DNA from: Chrysaora quinquecirrha
Lineage: Eukaryota > Cnidaria > Scyphozoa > Semaeostomeae > Pelagiidae
DNA length: 64,000 nt
Direction of reading: 5' to 3'
NCBI GenBank assembly: GCA_014526335.1
Contig: JACTAT010000051.1
Span: 3,758,411-3,822,410, forward strand
Part shown: positions 35,601-41,500 of the stretch, piece by piece
Layout: every line of letters begins with the position of its first letter
Position numbering within the stretch: the first letter of the stretch is position 1
The notes under the pieces: model-generated
Told to the model about the DNA's origin: nothing
The model's database searches: none
Seen by the model: only the letters and a program-made list of their open reading frames with translations
Translations under genes and position numbers: made by a program

Positions 35601-37597
35601 AATTTGAGGAGATCATTTATAAAAGAGGGACGTGTTTGTTTTCAAATAAACTTTTTTGCATCAAGATTCTTAATTGCAAAAGTTCCTAAGCCCTTGACAA
35701 AACTATAAAATTGTTATTTCTGCCACTTCTGTCAAGCAGTTAACAATAAAATCATTTTTGAAATGCCTGGGGGTCTTTAGGATCCCATAAAGTGAATGGG
35801 GCATCCATCCTGCTTGCAAGCACTTGTAACTTATTTGACTGCTAACTGACTAGCTTTCTTGGATGAACAAGCAATAACAATAACAAAACTAAGGGGAAAG
35901 AAAGCCCTTCTCTTACTTCTTCCATAATTACAAGTGTTTAGTCTTGATGAGTTAGACCGTTACTGAAAACGGTCTCTGATTTGAATAAAAATCCCCTTGG
36001 CAGAGAATGATGTATCCTGTGGTAGTCCATGACCATCGGGAATTACCTAGACCCCTTAAAGTTGGCTTCCGTTAACACATTTGATGCAATGGGGCAAAGA
36101 AGAATAACATGTGTTTGAATTAGAGAGAGACAGACTTATATTGCAGAGTGGATGGTTTTGATTAGAGAGGTGTATAAGGGCTATTTGTTCTCTTGGGCAG
36201 AACAACAGAAGTACGCACATGTCCCTTGATATATGAATAAGGAAAACAATGACCGAATTGAAAAAGAAAAGACAATAAAAATGATAATAATAAAAACCCA
36301 TTGGAATAACAAATCTAGGAGTTCACAAGTCTAACATTAAAAATAATTCTTATACCTTGAATGATGGTGACTTGATTACTTTCTATGGTGCCAATAACCC
36401 ACTCTCTGTGTTCTGTGATAGGAAGGCTTGGATCGTAAGTATGGTCAAAAGTATAATTATCGTAAACATCGAACACTGGATGGTCTGTAGGCTTTGGAGC
36501 TGGGATCGCATCTTCTACATTGTTCAAATCATCGAGTTGTTCTTCTACTGGTTCTGAGAAAGTGTCATCATCTCTAGCAGACAAAGCAAACCATTAAACA
36601 TAATATATACACTAGTTATCAAGGCTGTTTCTGACACCGTATTAGACATGATAGTCAACACTTATCATGAAAAGCGTTTGAAATTTAGTAGGGTAATCAA
36701 TTGGGAGAGATCCGTCTCCCATCATCTGGCAGTGAGACTGGTTTCTCTCTTATTTATTGCATAGGTGGGGTTGAAAGATGAGAAATTAACCAGACCTGCG
36801 AGGAAGTTCAGTTTTTTGGGGAGCAGTTTCTAGAATCTGTGGTGCCAAAATTAAGTTCAGTGCAACTTTTGATGTGTTTCCTATCCCAGAAATCTGGCTG
36901 AACAACATAAAAAGATGCACTGAATGCAATTTTGGTGCCACAAATTCTAGAAACTCCTGCCTTTGGTCCATGACTCGTGCCAAAGATCTCCAGGGGGGAG
37001 AGTGATTTTCTATTGTTCTTTCTATAGCTCTATTGTTTAATCTTTGGTGTATTTGGGGTGGCGTTGGCTTATACATGGAATGCACCAAGGTACAAACTGG
37101 GAACAGTACAAAGCAGCGGTGTGGCAAGTTGATCCAGTCTGCGGAGTATGGCAGTTCTCAACGAGAACTCATGCCTTCAGAAGCACATTTCCATTGTTCT
37201 TTCCTATTGTTCTGTTGTTTATCTTGTTGTGTGCACATGCCATACTTCGCAGAGTGGAAGTTGATGATGATGTTGTTTCTTCCGTATAGCCAATCATTTT
37301 CGTATTGATCTAAGGACTAGTGATTTTTGAAAACATGAAAAAATTATAATACCCAAAATCTTCATTTCGGCTTGGATCTGTCAAAATATGATAAAGATCT
37401 CTTGATCCAGAAGTTCTTCGTTCTTCAGGTGTTTTCCCTTGATTTATTCTCTGATGAATTGCTGCAGGATCATGAATTTTGAGTCCTTGTTTTAGTGCAT
37501 TTTGATGCACTTGCTGCGGGGGAGCTGGCTTCAGTGTTGTAAAGAAATCATTTATTGCTTCTGCAGTAATGTTTACACCAATCTTGCTGGTAGCCAT
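8477..37597 (-). CDS. TDRD9: TDRD9 / Spindle-E, DExH-box helicase with tudor domain (whole gene)
   Basis: TDRD9 is an ATP-dependent RNA helicase of the cytoplasmic germ granule (nuage), needed for piRNA production and transposon silencing. I reconstructed 38 coding exons with consistent phase, totalling about 4.13 kb (about 1,376 residues; the human protein has 1,382). Domain order is: N-terminal region with ITAEAINDFF, two RecA-like helicase domains, winged-helix/HA2 region, RRM-like segment, extended tudor domain, C-terminal region, and a terminal C2H2 finger. Introns are rich in MITEs and SINEs. A TATAAAAG box lies 64 bp upstream of the start codon. Two problems remain: exon 25388-25440 is one base out of frame, and the phase between 21213 and 20365 requires one more small exon of length 1 mod 3. 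Sub-entries below give the exons region by region. Confidence 0.96.
8880..8958 (-). repeat. tRNA-headed SINE fragment
   Basis: The minus strand reads TTTAGCTCAATTGAATTG, followed by a B-box-like GGCTCGACTC. It matches 25075-25142 over its length. Confidence 0.4.
9268..9592. mobile_element. Fold-back element with AAGTCGGCCCAC repeats
   Basis: ACAAGTCGGCCCACTACAAA repeats on the left (9268-9345) recur as reverse complements GTGAGCCGACTTGGCAGTGG on the right (9510-9592), around a 165-bp centre. It lies in the last intron of TDRD9. Confidence 0.7.
9679..14984 (-). CDS. TDRD9: TDRD9 exons 32-38: C-terminal region
   Basis: Exons: 14914-14984, 14059-14187, 13664-13741, 12453-12591, 12356-12381, 10629-10695, 9679-9845. 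Matches to vertebrate TDRD9 are RGPSSPYEMQFYNLTYNGKF, then DRDSVNSVFMCEEPQDKHP, NVGINASGNTLLAR, MPNIHGIASIIPVVFAPF, IGALCGLGYVEDRGSPIMP, EHDIEVTFDVKFSEYDFFM and TRPYSWNE. The 26-nt exon 12356-12381 is short, but it is phase-consistent with both neighbours (0 in, 2 out). The donor GTTGGT of exon 14059-14187 is weak. Homology to human TDRD9 fades inside exon 9679-9845, which is rich in Glu, Asn and Lys. Confidence 0.9.
9898..10172. mobile_element. MITE family C (CAGCGCATTATG termini)
   Basis: Termini ACAGCGCATTATGGGCGCGG (left) and CTGCGCCCATAATGCGCTGT (right) are inverted repeats. Internal copies of CAGCGCATTATGAGC occur at about 10031 and 10087. It lies in a TDRD9 intron. Confidence 0.75.
10310..10609. 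repeat. G-rich GGCTTATTCGAGG repeat
   Basis: Multiple GGGGGGCTTATTCGAGG-like units interleaved with AGCCCCCTGGCGGCTTAATT in inverse orientation. A related pattern in the opposite sense lies at 17820-17946. Confidence 0.6.
11228..11392. repeat. AATRC pentanucleotide microsatellite
   Basis: Imperfect array of AATGC/AATAC units. Apparent ORFs on both strands are repeat artefacts. Confidence 0.9.
11822..12092. mobile_element. MITE family A copy
   Basis: GGCCTGGCCAAGCGATCAAA at the left and AATGTTTGATCGTTTGGCAG at the right as inverted termini, with internal subterminal repeats of CAATGTTT. Confidence 0.75.
12650..13045. repeat. ATATTCGGACCG-containing repeat, possible transposon
   Basis: Contains AATATTCGGACCGAAGCATG near 12668, its partial reverse complement GGATCCGAATATTTT near 12730, and a further GGTCCGAACAGCCGTATTTT near 12992. 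It looks like a decayed DNA transposon end, but boundaries are not clear. Confidence 0.35.
13151..13426. mobile_element. MITE family B copy
   Basis: Ends AAGGCCTGACTAAAGTAGAC and CTCCTAGTTTAGCCACAGCT are inverted. Internal GTAGCGCGCGACAAAATTT and GGGGGACATGTTGCTCGCTT are shared with the other three copies. Confidence 0.8.
14710..14885. mobile_element. MITE family A, internally shortened copy
   Basis: CCCCGGCCAAAGTTTAAACA and TGTTTGAATGTTTGGCTAGG termini with a reduced centre. Confidence 0.55.
15360..15490. repeat. ATGAATATAATGGGT minisatellite
   Basis: About seven imperfect copies of an 18-bp unit (TATGAATATAATGGGTATG). A short related run occurs at 15064-15095. Confidence 0.8.
15597..19748 (-). 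CDS. TDRD9: TDRD9 exons 26-31: extended tudor domain
   Basis: Exons: 19641-19748, 18406-18528, 17702-17791, 17029-17136, 16517-16636, 15597-15713. They read VIDAGHFWAHYGDQ, then DQIVLAYFDDEFYRAKVL, VFYLDYGNTSYVP, AIECKLCGIRP, VYSVVHGCTRLDLY and INDVLVKAGFAQYCEE. FYRAKVL and VFYLDYGNTSYVP are the classic tudor strands. The aromatic residues (F, Y, Y) form the cage that in tudor proteins binds symmetrically dimethylated arginine, as found on PIWI N-termini. The following exons carry the SNase-like half of an extended tudor fold. Every intron in this block is phase 0 except the last downstream ones. A MITE ends about 10 bp from the donor of exon 17029-17136. Confidence 0.95.
15775..16355. repeat. 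AATRC pentanucleotide microsatellite, long
   Basis: About 580 bp of AATGC/AATAC/AATGTG units in the intron between TDRD9 exons 16517-16636 and 15597-15713. It is the same unit as at 11228-11392. Confidence 0.9.
16748..17018. mobile_element. MITE family A copy adjacent to a splice donor
   Basis: GCCCTGGACAAACAATCAAA and AATGTGTGATCGCTTGGCTT termini. Its right end is about 10 bp from exon 17029-17136 of TDRD9. Confidence 0.75.
17820..17946. repeat. C-rich GAGCGCCCCTC repeat
   Basis: Repeated CCAGTGAGCGCCCCTCTCC-like units, opposite in sense to the G-rich repeat at 10310-10609. Confidence 0.55.
18160..18298 (+). repeat. Dispersed repeat F (GATGATGGGAGACGGATCTC)
   Basis: Shares about 130 bp with 36612-36755 in the opposite orientation: GGAGACGGATCTCTCCCAA, TCATGATAAGTGGTGACCAT and CATGTCTAATACGGTGTC. 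Confidence 0.7.
18660..18780 (+). repeat. Short dispersed repeat, uninterrupted copy
   Basis: TGACGGATACTTGGGGGAGA at one end and GCAACAATATCTTTGCCCCC near the other. The neighbouring copy at 18790-19195 is split by a MITE. Confidence 0.65.
18865..19139. mobile_element. MITE family B copy, nested in another repeat
   Basis: Starts AAGGCCTGGCTAAACCAGGA and ends CTCCTAGTTTAGCCATAGCT. It sits between the two halves of the repeat whose intact copy is at 18660-18780. GCAA occurs on both sides of the insertion. Confidence 0.85.
20321..24408 (-). CDS. TDRD9: TDRD9 exons 19-25: RRM-like segment and linker
   Basis: Exons: 24372-24408, 23564-23671, 22867-22983, 22127-22167, 21213-21335, 20321-20365. 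Diagnostic matches are VVICGAFYPFYF, then APGLMYKSRIAALFRPCGK and RFVYAF, which fits the RNP1-like stretch of the human protein, LPAVYLAIKMR and PLEILVSKKR. Exon 21213-21335 ends in phase 2, but exon 20321-20365 (VELKTNGYFEIHVTS) starts in phase 0. One additional exon must therefore lie between them. A candidate begins at a good acceptor near 20794 on the minus strand (first codons AVGSRNKLPQ), but its donor is weak and I do not commit to it. Confidence 0.88.
20998..21180. repeat. ATGA/ATGG tetranucleotide microsatellite
   Basis: ATGAATGAATGAATGG-type array directly downstream of TDRD9 exon 21213-21335. Confidence 0.85.
21425..22015. mobile_element. Two degraded MITE family A copies
   Basis: Several TTTGATCGTTT, CAAACATTGTTTGAT and GTTTGGCCATGG/GGCAACGTCC motifs in both orientations, with a perfect hairpin at 21662-21711 between them. 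Confidence 0.5.
21662..21711. repeat. Perfect 20-bp inverted repeat (hairpin)
   Basis: TATTTGGCTAACATTAATCT and its exact reverse complement are separated by 10 nt. In the TDRD9 pre-mRNA this would form a stable stem. Confidence 0.85.
22270..22800. repeat. CTCT...ATGAAGTCC pyrimidine-rich minisatellite
   Basis: Degenerate units of CTCTCTATGAAGTCC and CTCTGTATTAAGTGTGTCTC on the plus strand, hence purine-rich in the TDRD9 transcript. No coding signal. Confidence 0.75.
23952..24199. mobile_element. MITE family A, best-preserved copy
   Basis: Perfect terminal inverted repeats (GCCCTGGCCAAACGATCAAA at the left, its complement at the right), 248 bp in total, with internal GCTTGTCAAGCAA subrepeats. 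No ORF of a transposase. Confidence 0.85.
24560..29015 (-). CDS. TDRD9: TDRD9 exons 12-18: winged-helix / HA2-type region
   Basis: Exons: 28884-29015, 27913-28075, 27231-27294, 26662-26725, 25651-25692, 25388-25440, 24560-24642. They read RCPLAQVVLHIKSLDIGEP, then VGALTVKQ, LDGDLTFVGKVLESLPVD, GKLIILGHVFGCLEECLII, AALSLKSCFARPF, SDCIAALNAYREWK and LVSELESRLRKFNI, each aligning with vertebrate TDRD9. This region packs behind the helicase core in DEAH proteins and helps couple RNA to ATP hydrolysis. Exon 25388-25440 is 53 nt long between two phase-0 junctions. Its first part reads GEKAWGK and its last part reads FVETKMLNE in a frame shifted by one base, so one base appears to be missing (see findings). 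Confidence 0.93.
24718..24983. mobile_element. MITE family A copy
   Basis: GCCCTGGCAGAACGATCAAA and TGTTTGATGGTTTGGCACGG as inverted ends. Confidence 0.75.
25075..25142 (-). repeat. tRNA-like SINE head
   Basis: The minus strand reads TGTAGCTCAGTTGAATTG (A-box-like) and, 30 nt on, GTTCGAATCCCATCAATT (B box). It is homologous to 8880-8958. Confidence 0.5.
25780..25990. repeat. Dispersed repeat H, copy 1
   Basis: Shares GAATCAAGAGACACCTTTTG, a following GCCGGTTGCTGGAAAACC, and GAATTTTCAAACAATTGCTC with 32010-32200 in the same orientation. Confidence 0.65.
26140..26325 (-). repeat. tRNA-headed SINE, minus orientation
   Basis: The reverse complement carries the B-box-like GGGCTCAGTGTGG / GAGCTCGAGCCC and GGTAGCGTCACAGCCAGGG core, matching 31383-31560. 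Confidence 0.6.
27618..27896. mobile_element. MITE family B copy
   Basis: AAGGCCTGGCTAAACTAGGA at the left and CTAGTTTAGCCATAGCTTAA at the right. It ends 16 bp from TDRD9 exon 27913-28075. Confidence 0.85.
28531..28726. mobile_element. MITE family B, internally deleted copy
   Basis: Same termini as 27618-27896 but shorter, lacking the GTAGCGCGCGACAAAATTT block. Confidence 0.8.
29260..29450 (+). repeat. Dispersed repeat G, copy 1
   Basis: CTGATTGGTGCATTTCGAAC, then GGGTATAAATTCCGCC and TTTCGGTCTGTTTC are shared with 30745-30930. The tail ATGTTTCCGCTGTTTATC recurs alone at 34003-34020. Confidence 0.65.
29935..37597 (-). CDS. TDRD9: TDRD9 exons 1-11: N-terminus and helicase core
   Basis: Exons: 37353-37597 (ATG at 37595-37597), 36356-36573, 35183-35484, 34890-34970, 34351-34509, 33411-33573, 32591-32648, 31673-31757, 30994-31051, 30281-30385, 29935-30029. 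All helicase motifs are intact: motif I ATGSGKTT (residues about 156-163), Ia TQPRR, motif II DEIH (254-257, split across two exons), motif III SAT (about 287-289), RGSVLVFLPG, motif V STNIAESSITVP (about 441-452), and motif VI QRKGRAGR, which is split by an intron. The protein should therefore be an active ATPase. Motif II is DEIH rather than the DEVH of human TDRD9, a conservative change. Several acceptors end in AAG rather than CAG/TAG (30386, 30030, 31052), but phase and homology support each one. Confidence 0.95.
30745..30930 (+). repeat. Dispersed repeat G, copy 2
   Basis: GCTGATTGGTGCTAGGAACA, then CTGATTGGTGCATTTTGATC and TTTCGGTCCGTTTCG align with 29260-29450. Confidence 0.65.
31383..31560 (+). 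repeat. tRNA-headed SINE, plus orientation
   Basis: GTGGCATCGTGGCCTAATCC (A-box region), then CTTGGGTTCGAGCCCCAGCC (near-perfect B box), then GTAGCGTCACAGCCAGGGTC. The pol III internal promoter is recognisable. Confidence 0.7.
32010..32200. repeat. Dispersed repeat H, copy 2
   Basis: GAATCAAGAGTCACCTTTTG, then CCAGTTGCCGCAAAACTGAC. Counterpart of 25780-25990. Confidence 0.65.
34075..34312. repeat. 61-62 bp tandem repeat, about 3.5 copies
   Basis: Units start at about 34096, 34157, 34219 and 34281 and contain TACTGTGGTGGATTCGCAC and CTGCGGTGGGTTATAATGCT. The array ends about 35 bp from the donor of TDRD9 exon 34351-34509. Confidence 0.9.
36612..36755 (-). repeat. Dispersed repeat F, second copy (inverted)
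   Basis: Reverse complement of 18160-18298 over most of its length, in TDRD9 intron 1. Confidence 0.7.
36826..36962. repeat. Inverted repeat with about 42-bp arms
   Basis: GCAGTTTCTAGAATCTGTGG, then TGCCAAAATT on the left, and the near reverse complement AATTTTGGTGCCACAAATTC, then TAGAAACTCCTGC on the right, with a loop of about 47 bp. It lies in TDRD9 intron 1. Confidence 0.8.
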
Positions 37598-37660
37598 CTT
37601 GCTTGTGTCTACTCACTGCTCAGGCGCAGAAGGCCGCCTAGCTTATTATGGACGCCAGCA

Positions 37661-37668
37661 CTTTTATA
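37661..37668 (-). promoter_or_regulatory. TATA box of TDRD9
   Basis: On the minus strand the sequence reads TATAAAAG 64 bp upstream of the TDRD9 ATG, so transcription would start near 37630-37640. The 5' UTR would be only about 35-45 nt and GC-richer than its surroundings. The match to the TATA consensus is exact. Use in vivo is inference. Confidence 0.55.
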
Positions 37669-38526
37669 AGAAGCCGGATAATTTTACCTTTTTACAAGCT
37701 TAAATCAAGAATAACTAATGTTGCTAGAGTGAACACAGCAGCTTCAGTTGTTAGTTATTATACAGACCTAAAACACGGCCTTCCTAGTCATTCTGAATAA
37801 GTGTTTTCGTGTCATTTTGTCAACAGAGCAGCAAGAAGTCTTCTCTGAAGAGTTTTCTGCAAGCATGCACTCGTGACGTCAGGCCTCATACTCAGAAAAT
37901 CGCTTATTGAGAAAGAGGCTTGTATGAAAACGCTTCGACACTTCGCTTGAAAAAATGTCTCGTTGCGATTGCTAATCACTCATAATCAAATTAGAAAGCA
38001 TCACGTTACAAAAGGAGCTGTGGTTCTAAATTTGCAGCATCAGGTGCCTCATTATTGAGTCATGTATCAGTCTCCAGTAACAGTTGCATGCTTTCTAGTG
38101 GTTGTGGCTCATAGACAGTCATAGCGTTGCCTTTTGGCACTTTATGGTCCATTTGGTGGCACTATGGACATGACGCTATATTATAGGCTATCGCAGACCT
38201 GCAGGCACTGGATATGCATTGAAGAGAAGTTTGGCAGATGTTTTGAAAATAATAAATGACCCAAAATCTGCGCTCAGTTTCCTTACACAAACGCGAGATT
38301 CCCGGTTCGACTTTGAGTAACTGGTTTTTTTAGCGACCTTCCAAAGGTGTAAACCCCAGTAAAACAGTTATACAAATACATGATAGGTAAAGCACAGAAA
38401 AGTAACGCGATGTTTTAGCAAGAATATCATTCCTGAATAACTCAAGTTTTCAACTTACACAAAGACTCTACTTTACAAAAACATCGATTTGGAAAAAACT
38501 GACTACGCATTTCTTATTAGCACATA
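37669..38526. other. Intergenic region between the FAS1 gene and TDRD9
   Basis: Only about 0.9 kb separates the FAS1 poly(A) signal from the TDRD9 TATA box. I see no gene in it. Confidence 0.6.
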
Positions 38527-38532
38527 TTTATT
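38527..38532 (-). terminator. Poly(A) signal of the FAS1 gene
   Basis: AATAAA on the minus strand lies 59 bp beyond the TGA stop at 38591-38593. It is the first canonical hexamer and would give a very short 3' UTR. Confidence 0.55.
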
Positions 38533-38590
38533 CTCATTATGTTTCCTGGTAGAATAAAGTTTTACTGTGTGTCCAGTTATTCAGCTTCGT

Positions 38591-41500
38591 TCAAGGCATG
38601 TCTGAGCCGAACGCTCTCCAGAAGCGTTGGAAGAAACTCGTTTTTCTTCTTCGTGGTTTCAGAACTTCATCGACTGGATAAACTATCCCGTTTGTAGCAA
38701 CGATCTCCTCTTTACTGGAGACCTTTTGGTTAATTTTTAGCGTACCCTGTTGGCTGCTCTGAAGCAGTAAATTGCGTCCGTTCATTGTCGCAACCGGACA
38801 TATACCATCAAGAGCGCATGAAAACAAACTGCCAGTTATAATATGGTATTTCACCAAATCACAAAGCTTTGTTTTGTCAGCTAAAAGTGATACCAGTTCT
38901 TTTGGGGAAAATTTACTGAAGGCTGCGTTTGTTGGTGCGAGAATCGTAACGGGGTTGGATTGATTGAGCATGGAAAAGAGGCCAGCTTTCTTCAACGCAG
39001 CAGAAAACGCGGTAAATCGGCTGTCCGCTTCAATGATTGCTTTCAAGTCTTTTGTTGGTGCGACAACGGGTTTTGGAATGATGTGTACAGCGCCATTGCA
39101 GGCTTCGATGTTGCATCTCGTATCGGTCAAGCAAACACCTTGAACCGAGTTGACCTGGAAAATTCAAAACAAGAATCAATATAAGTAACATGGAATAGTC
39201 TTTGTTAGTAGAACAAAACTTCGAAATTGTGATTTCAAAGCGAGAGCATCTCTCTCAGAACTAAAGAGCTATTTCGAAGAAATCTCGAAGTGTGATTCGA
39301 GAAATAAAACAATGACGCCCCATAAAAGCATTAACCGCTATGTAGGGGTGTAGGATAAATATGAAAGAGGAGAGGCAGTGGGCACTGTTCTCCCAAGACT
39401 AGAAATAGATAACGACACTCAAACCACATCCATTATACAGTACGCATCTATTACATTTTACAGTATGTGTATATTTATGTATCTCTCATATCATGGTATC
39501 TATGTGTGTATTATTATTGATTATTGTCATAGGTCACTAAATAAACGCCATTTTTTTCAGCGAAATGTTTTACTCAACTACGAATATTTTGATGACACTG
39601 ATAGCTCATTAACCAGGTTCAGTCTCCAACCCCACCCCTTAAAACATTTAAAATGGCAGCTGAACCAAGGGGCACCGGGACCAATTGCAACCATAGGGTG
39701 ATTGCTCCCTTGCTCTCCTAAAAACTGTGAAATTCTTTGATTTTCCCGTTATTTTGCCCTAAATTTGTTTCTTCTGTTCCCGCTGCCATGCTACCTTGCT
39801 TTCAATGCCTTTGACTGGGTCCCTTTGAGGCGACGCTCTATAATAGGCCATCACTCAAGTAGTCTCAAAAAAGCAAAATTTGGAAACAAAAACATTATCT
39901 TACCCTGCCATAATTGTAAACATTAACTCGAATTTTTTTATCTCCAGCCAGCGTGTCGAGCAGCATGTCATCCACGAAGTCACACGTCTGCAATGATCGT
40001 GGCGCGATATGGTACTTGATAACTTCGGAAATGTTTCCGAGGACTTTTTCCGAACTGTCTTTTATGAATGCTCGTAATGCCTCATCAGTTGGTGCGAATA
40101 AAGTAAATTTCTTGTCATCTGAAAGCAATGGCTTGAGCCCAAGCTCTTTGATGAGTCGTGTGAACATTACTGCACCTTTCTGTCTTGCGATCTCCAGCAC
40201 TGTCATAGCTGAAAAATAATTAGAACATTAAAGATTAAAACATTGCACTTTTTTCACCAAGCAACTGGACTTTTGGTCCAGCCCTCAAAATTGCTTAAAA
40301 TATCTAGTATTTCAGCCCTGACAGAATGACCGGTGCCCCTAAAAACGCTTTTCTGGCTCTTTTCTTGCTTTCAATGTAATTGAAAAGTTTGCAATGATGT
40401 ACTGCATAAAGAACTAGCCCTTGTCCGGAGGCATGCACCTTGCAACGGTTGTTAATGAACGGGGTCATTCTGAAGAATAAATCAGAGTGATTAAAGGACA
40501 GGATCACTGCTAGTATAAAGAAAGTTATCTCAAATTTGAACAAAATCTCAGCCCTTGTTGCATATTGACCAGTTGCTTATTAAGAAAAGTGTATATATTG
40601 AAATGTAAAAGTACACGAAAATGTAAACGTATAGATACGTATGTATAGACATTTTGCAATCACTGTTTTGAATCGAGGCGATGAATTCAATCAAACGAGG
40701 TCCAAAAATAAAGAACGTTAGGGACTACCCTAGACCTTGGTTCTTTATGAAATAAAAGGCTTGTTATCCTGATGTGCAACGTCGTTGCTACTTATTCGTA
40801 CAAACTCCCCATCAATAAGGGTGCTTATGGGGTTTATTAGGAGGGGCGTCCAAAAAGGGAGGCGTCTGTTACATAATTATAGTTTGGAGGGATCGTGAAT
40901 TAAACCTTTTAATACAAAAGAATGAGGCTCTTATAAGAAGAAGAAGTAATAAGGTAACAGCAAAAGCAACGTCTGGAGGAAAAGATCAATAAATAATAAG
41001 TTCTAAAAGAAATAGTTCTCTGTAAGTAGAAGTTGCTTCTAACCTGATGTTGGAACCAACACTGTATCGATTACGTGGATAACAGCATCTTTAGCATTGA
41101 TGTCTTCTTTTAAAATTCTCGCTTTGTTGATCAGCAAAGTGTTATTTGATCTTGTCATGTAATACGCTGTTCCCTCTTTAGTTCTTACGCCAAAATATTC
41201 ACCCTCGTCAGCAAGAACCTCTGAGAATACGGTGTCTGGCAAGATGTGGTTCACTAGTAGGTTCTGTTTGAAAACGTCCTCTATTTTAGATCATTATTCA
41301 AAAACTGACTGAAATCTTAACTTTATATCACTATTGAAGCAAATTAAGTTCACGTCAATTCAAGTCAAGCCAAGCGCCAAGTCAAGCAAAGCCAAATCAA
41401 ACCACGACAAGTCAAGTGAAGTGAAGTCAAGTCAAGTCAAGTCAAGCCAAACCAAAGTCAAGCCAAGCCAAGCCAAGCCAAGCCAAGCCAAGCCAAGTCA

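Noticed and set aside
37033..37308. Overlapping plus-strand frames of 81 and 91 codons in TDRD9 intron 1
   Set aside because: No domain, no polyadenylation signal nearby, and adjacent to an inverted repeat. Probably chance.
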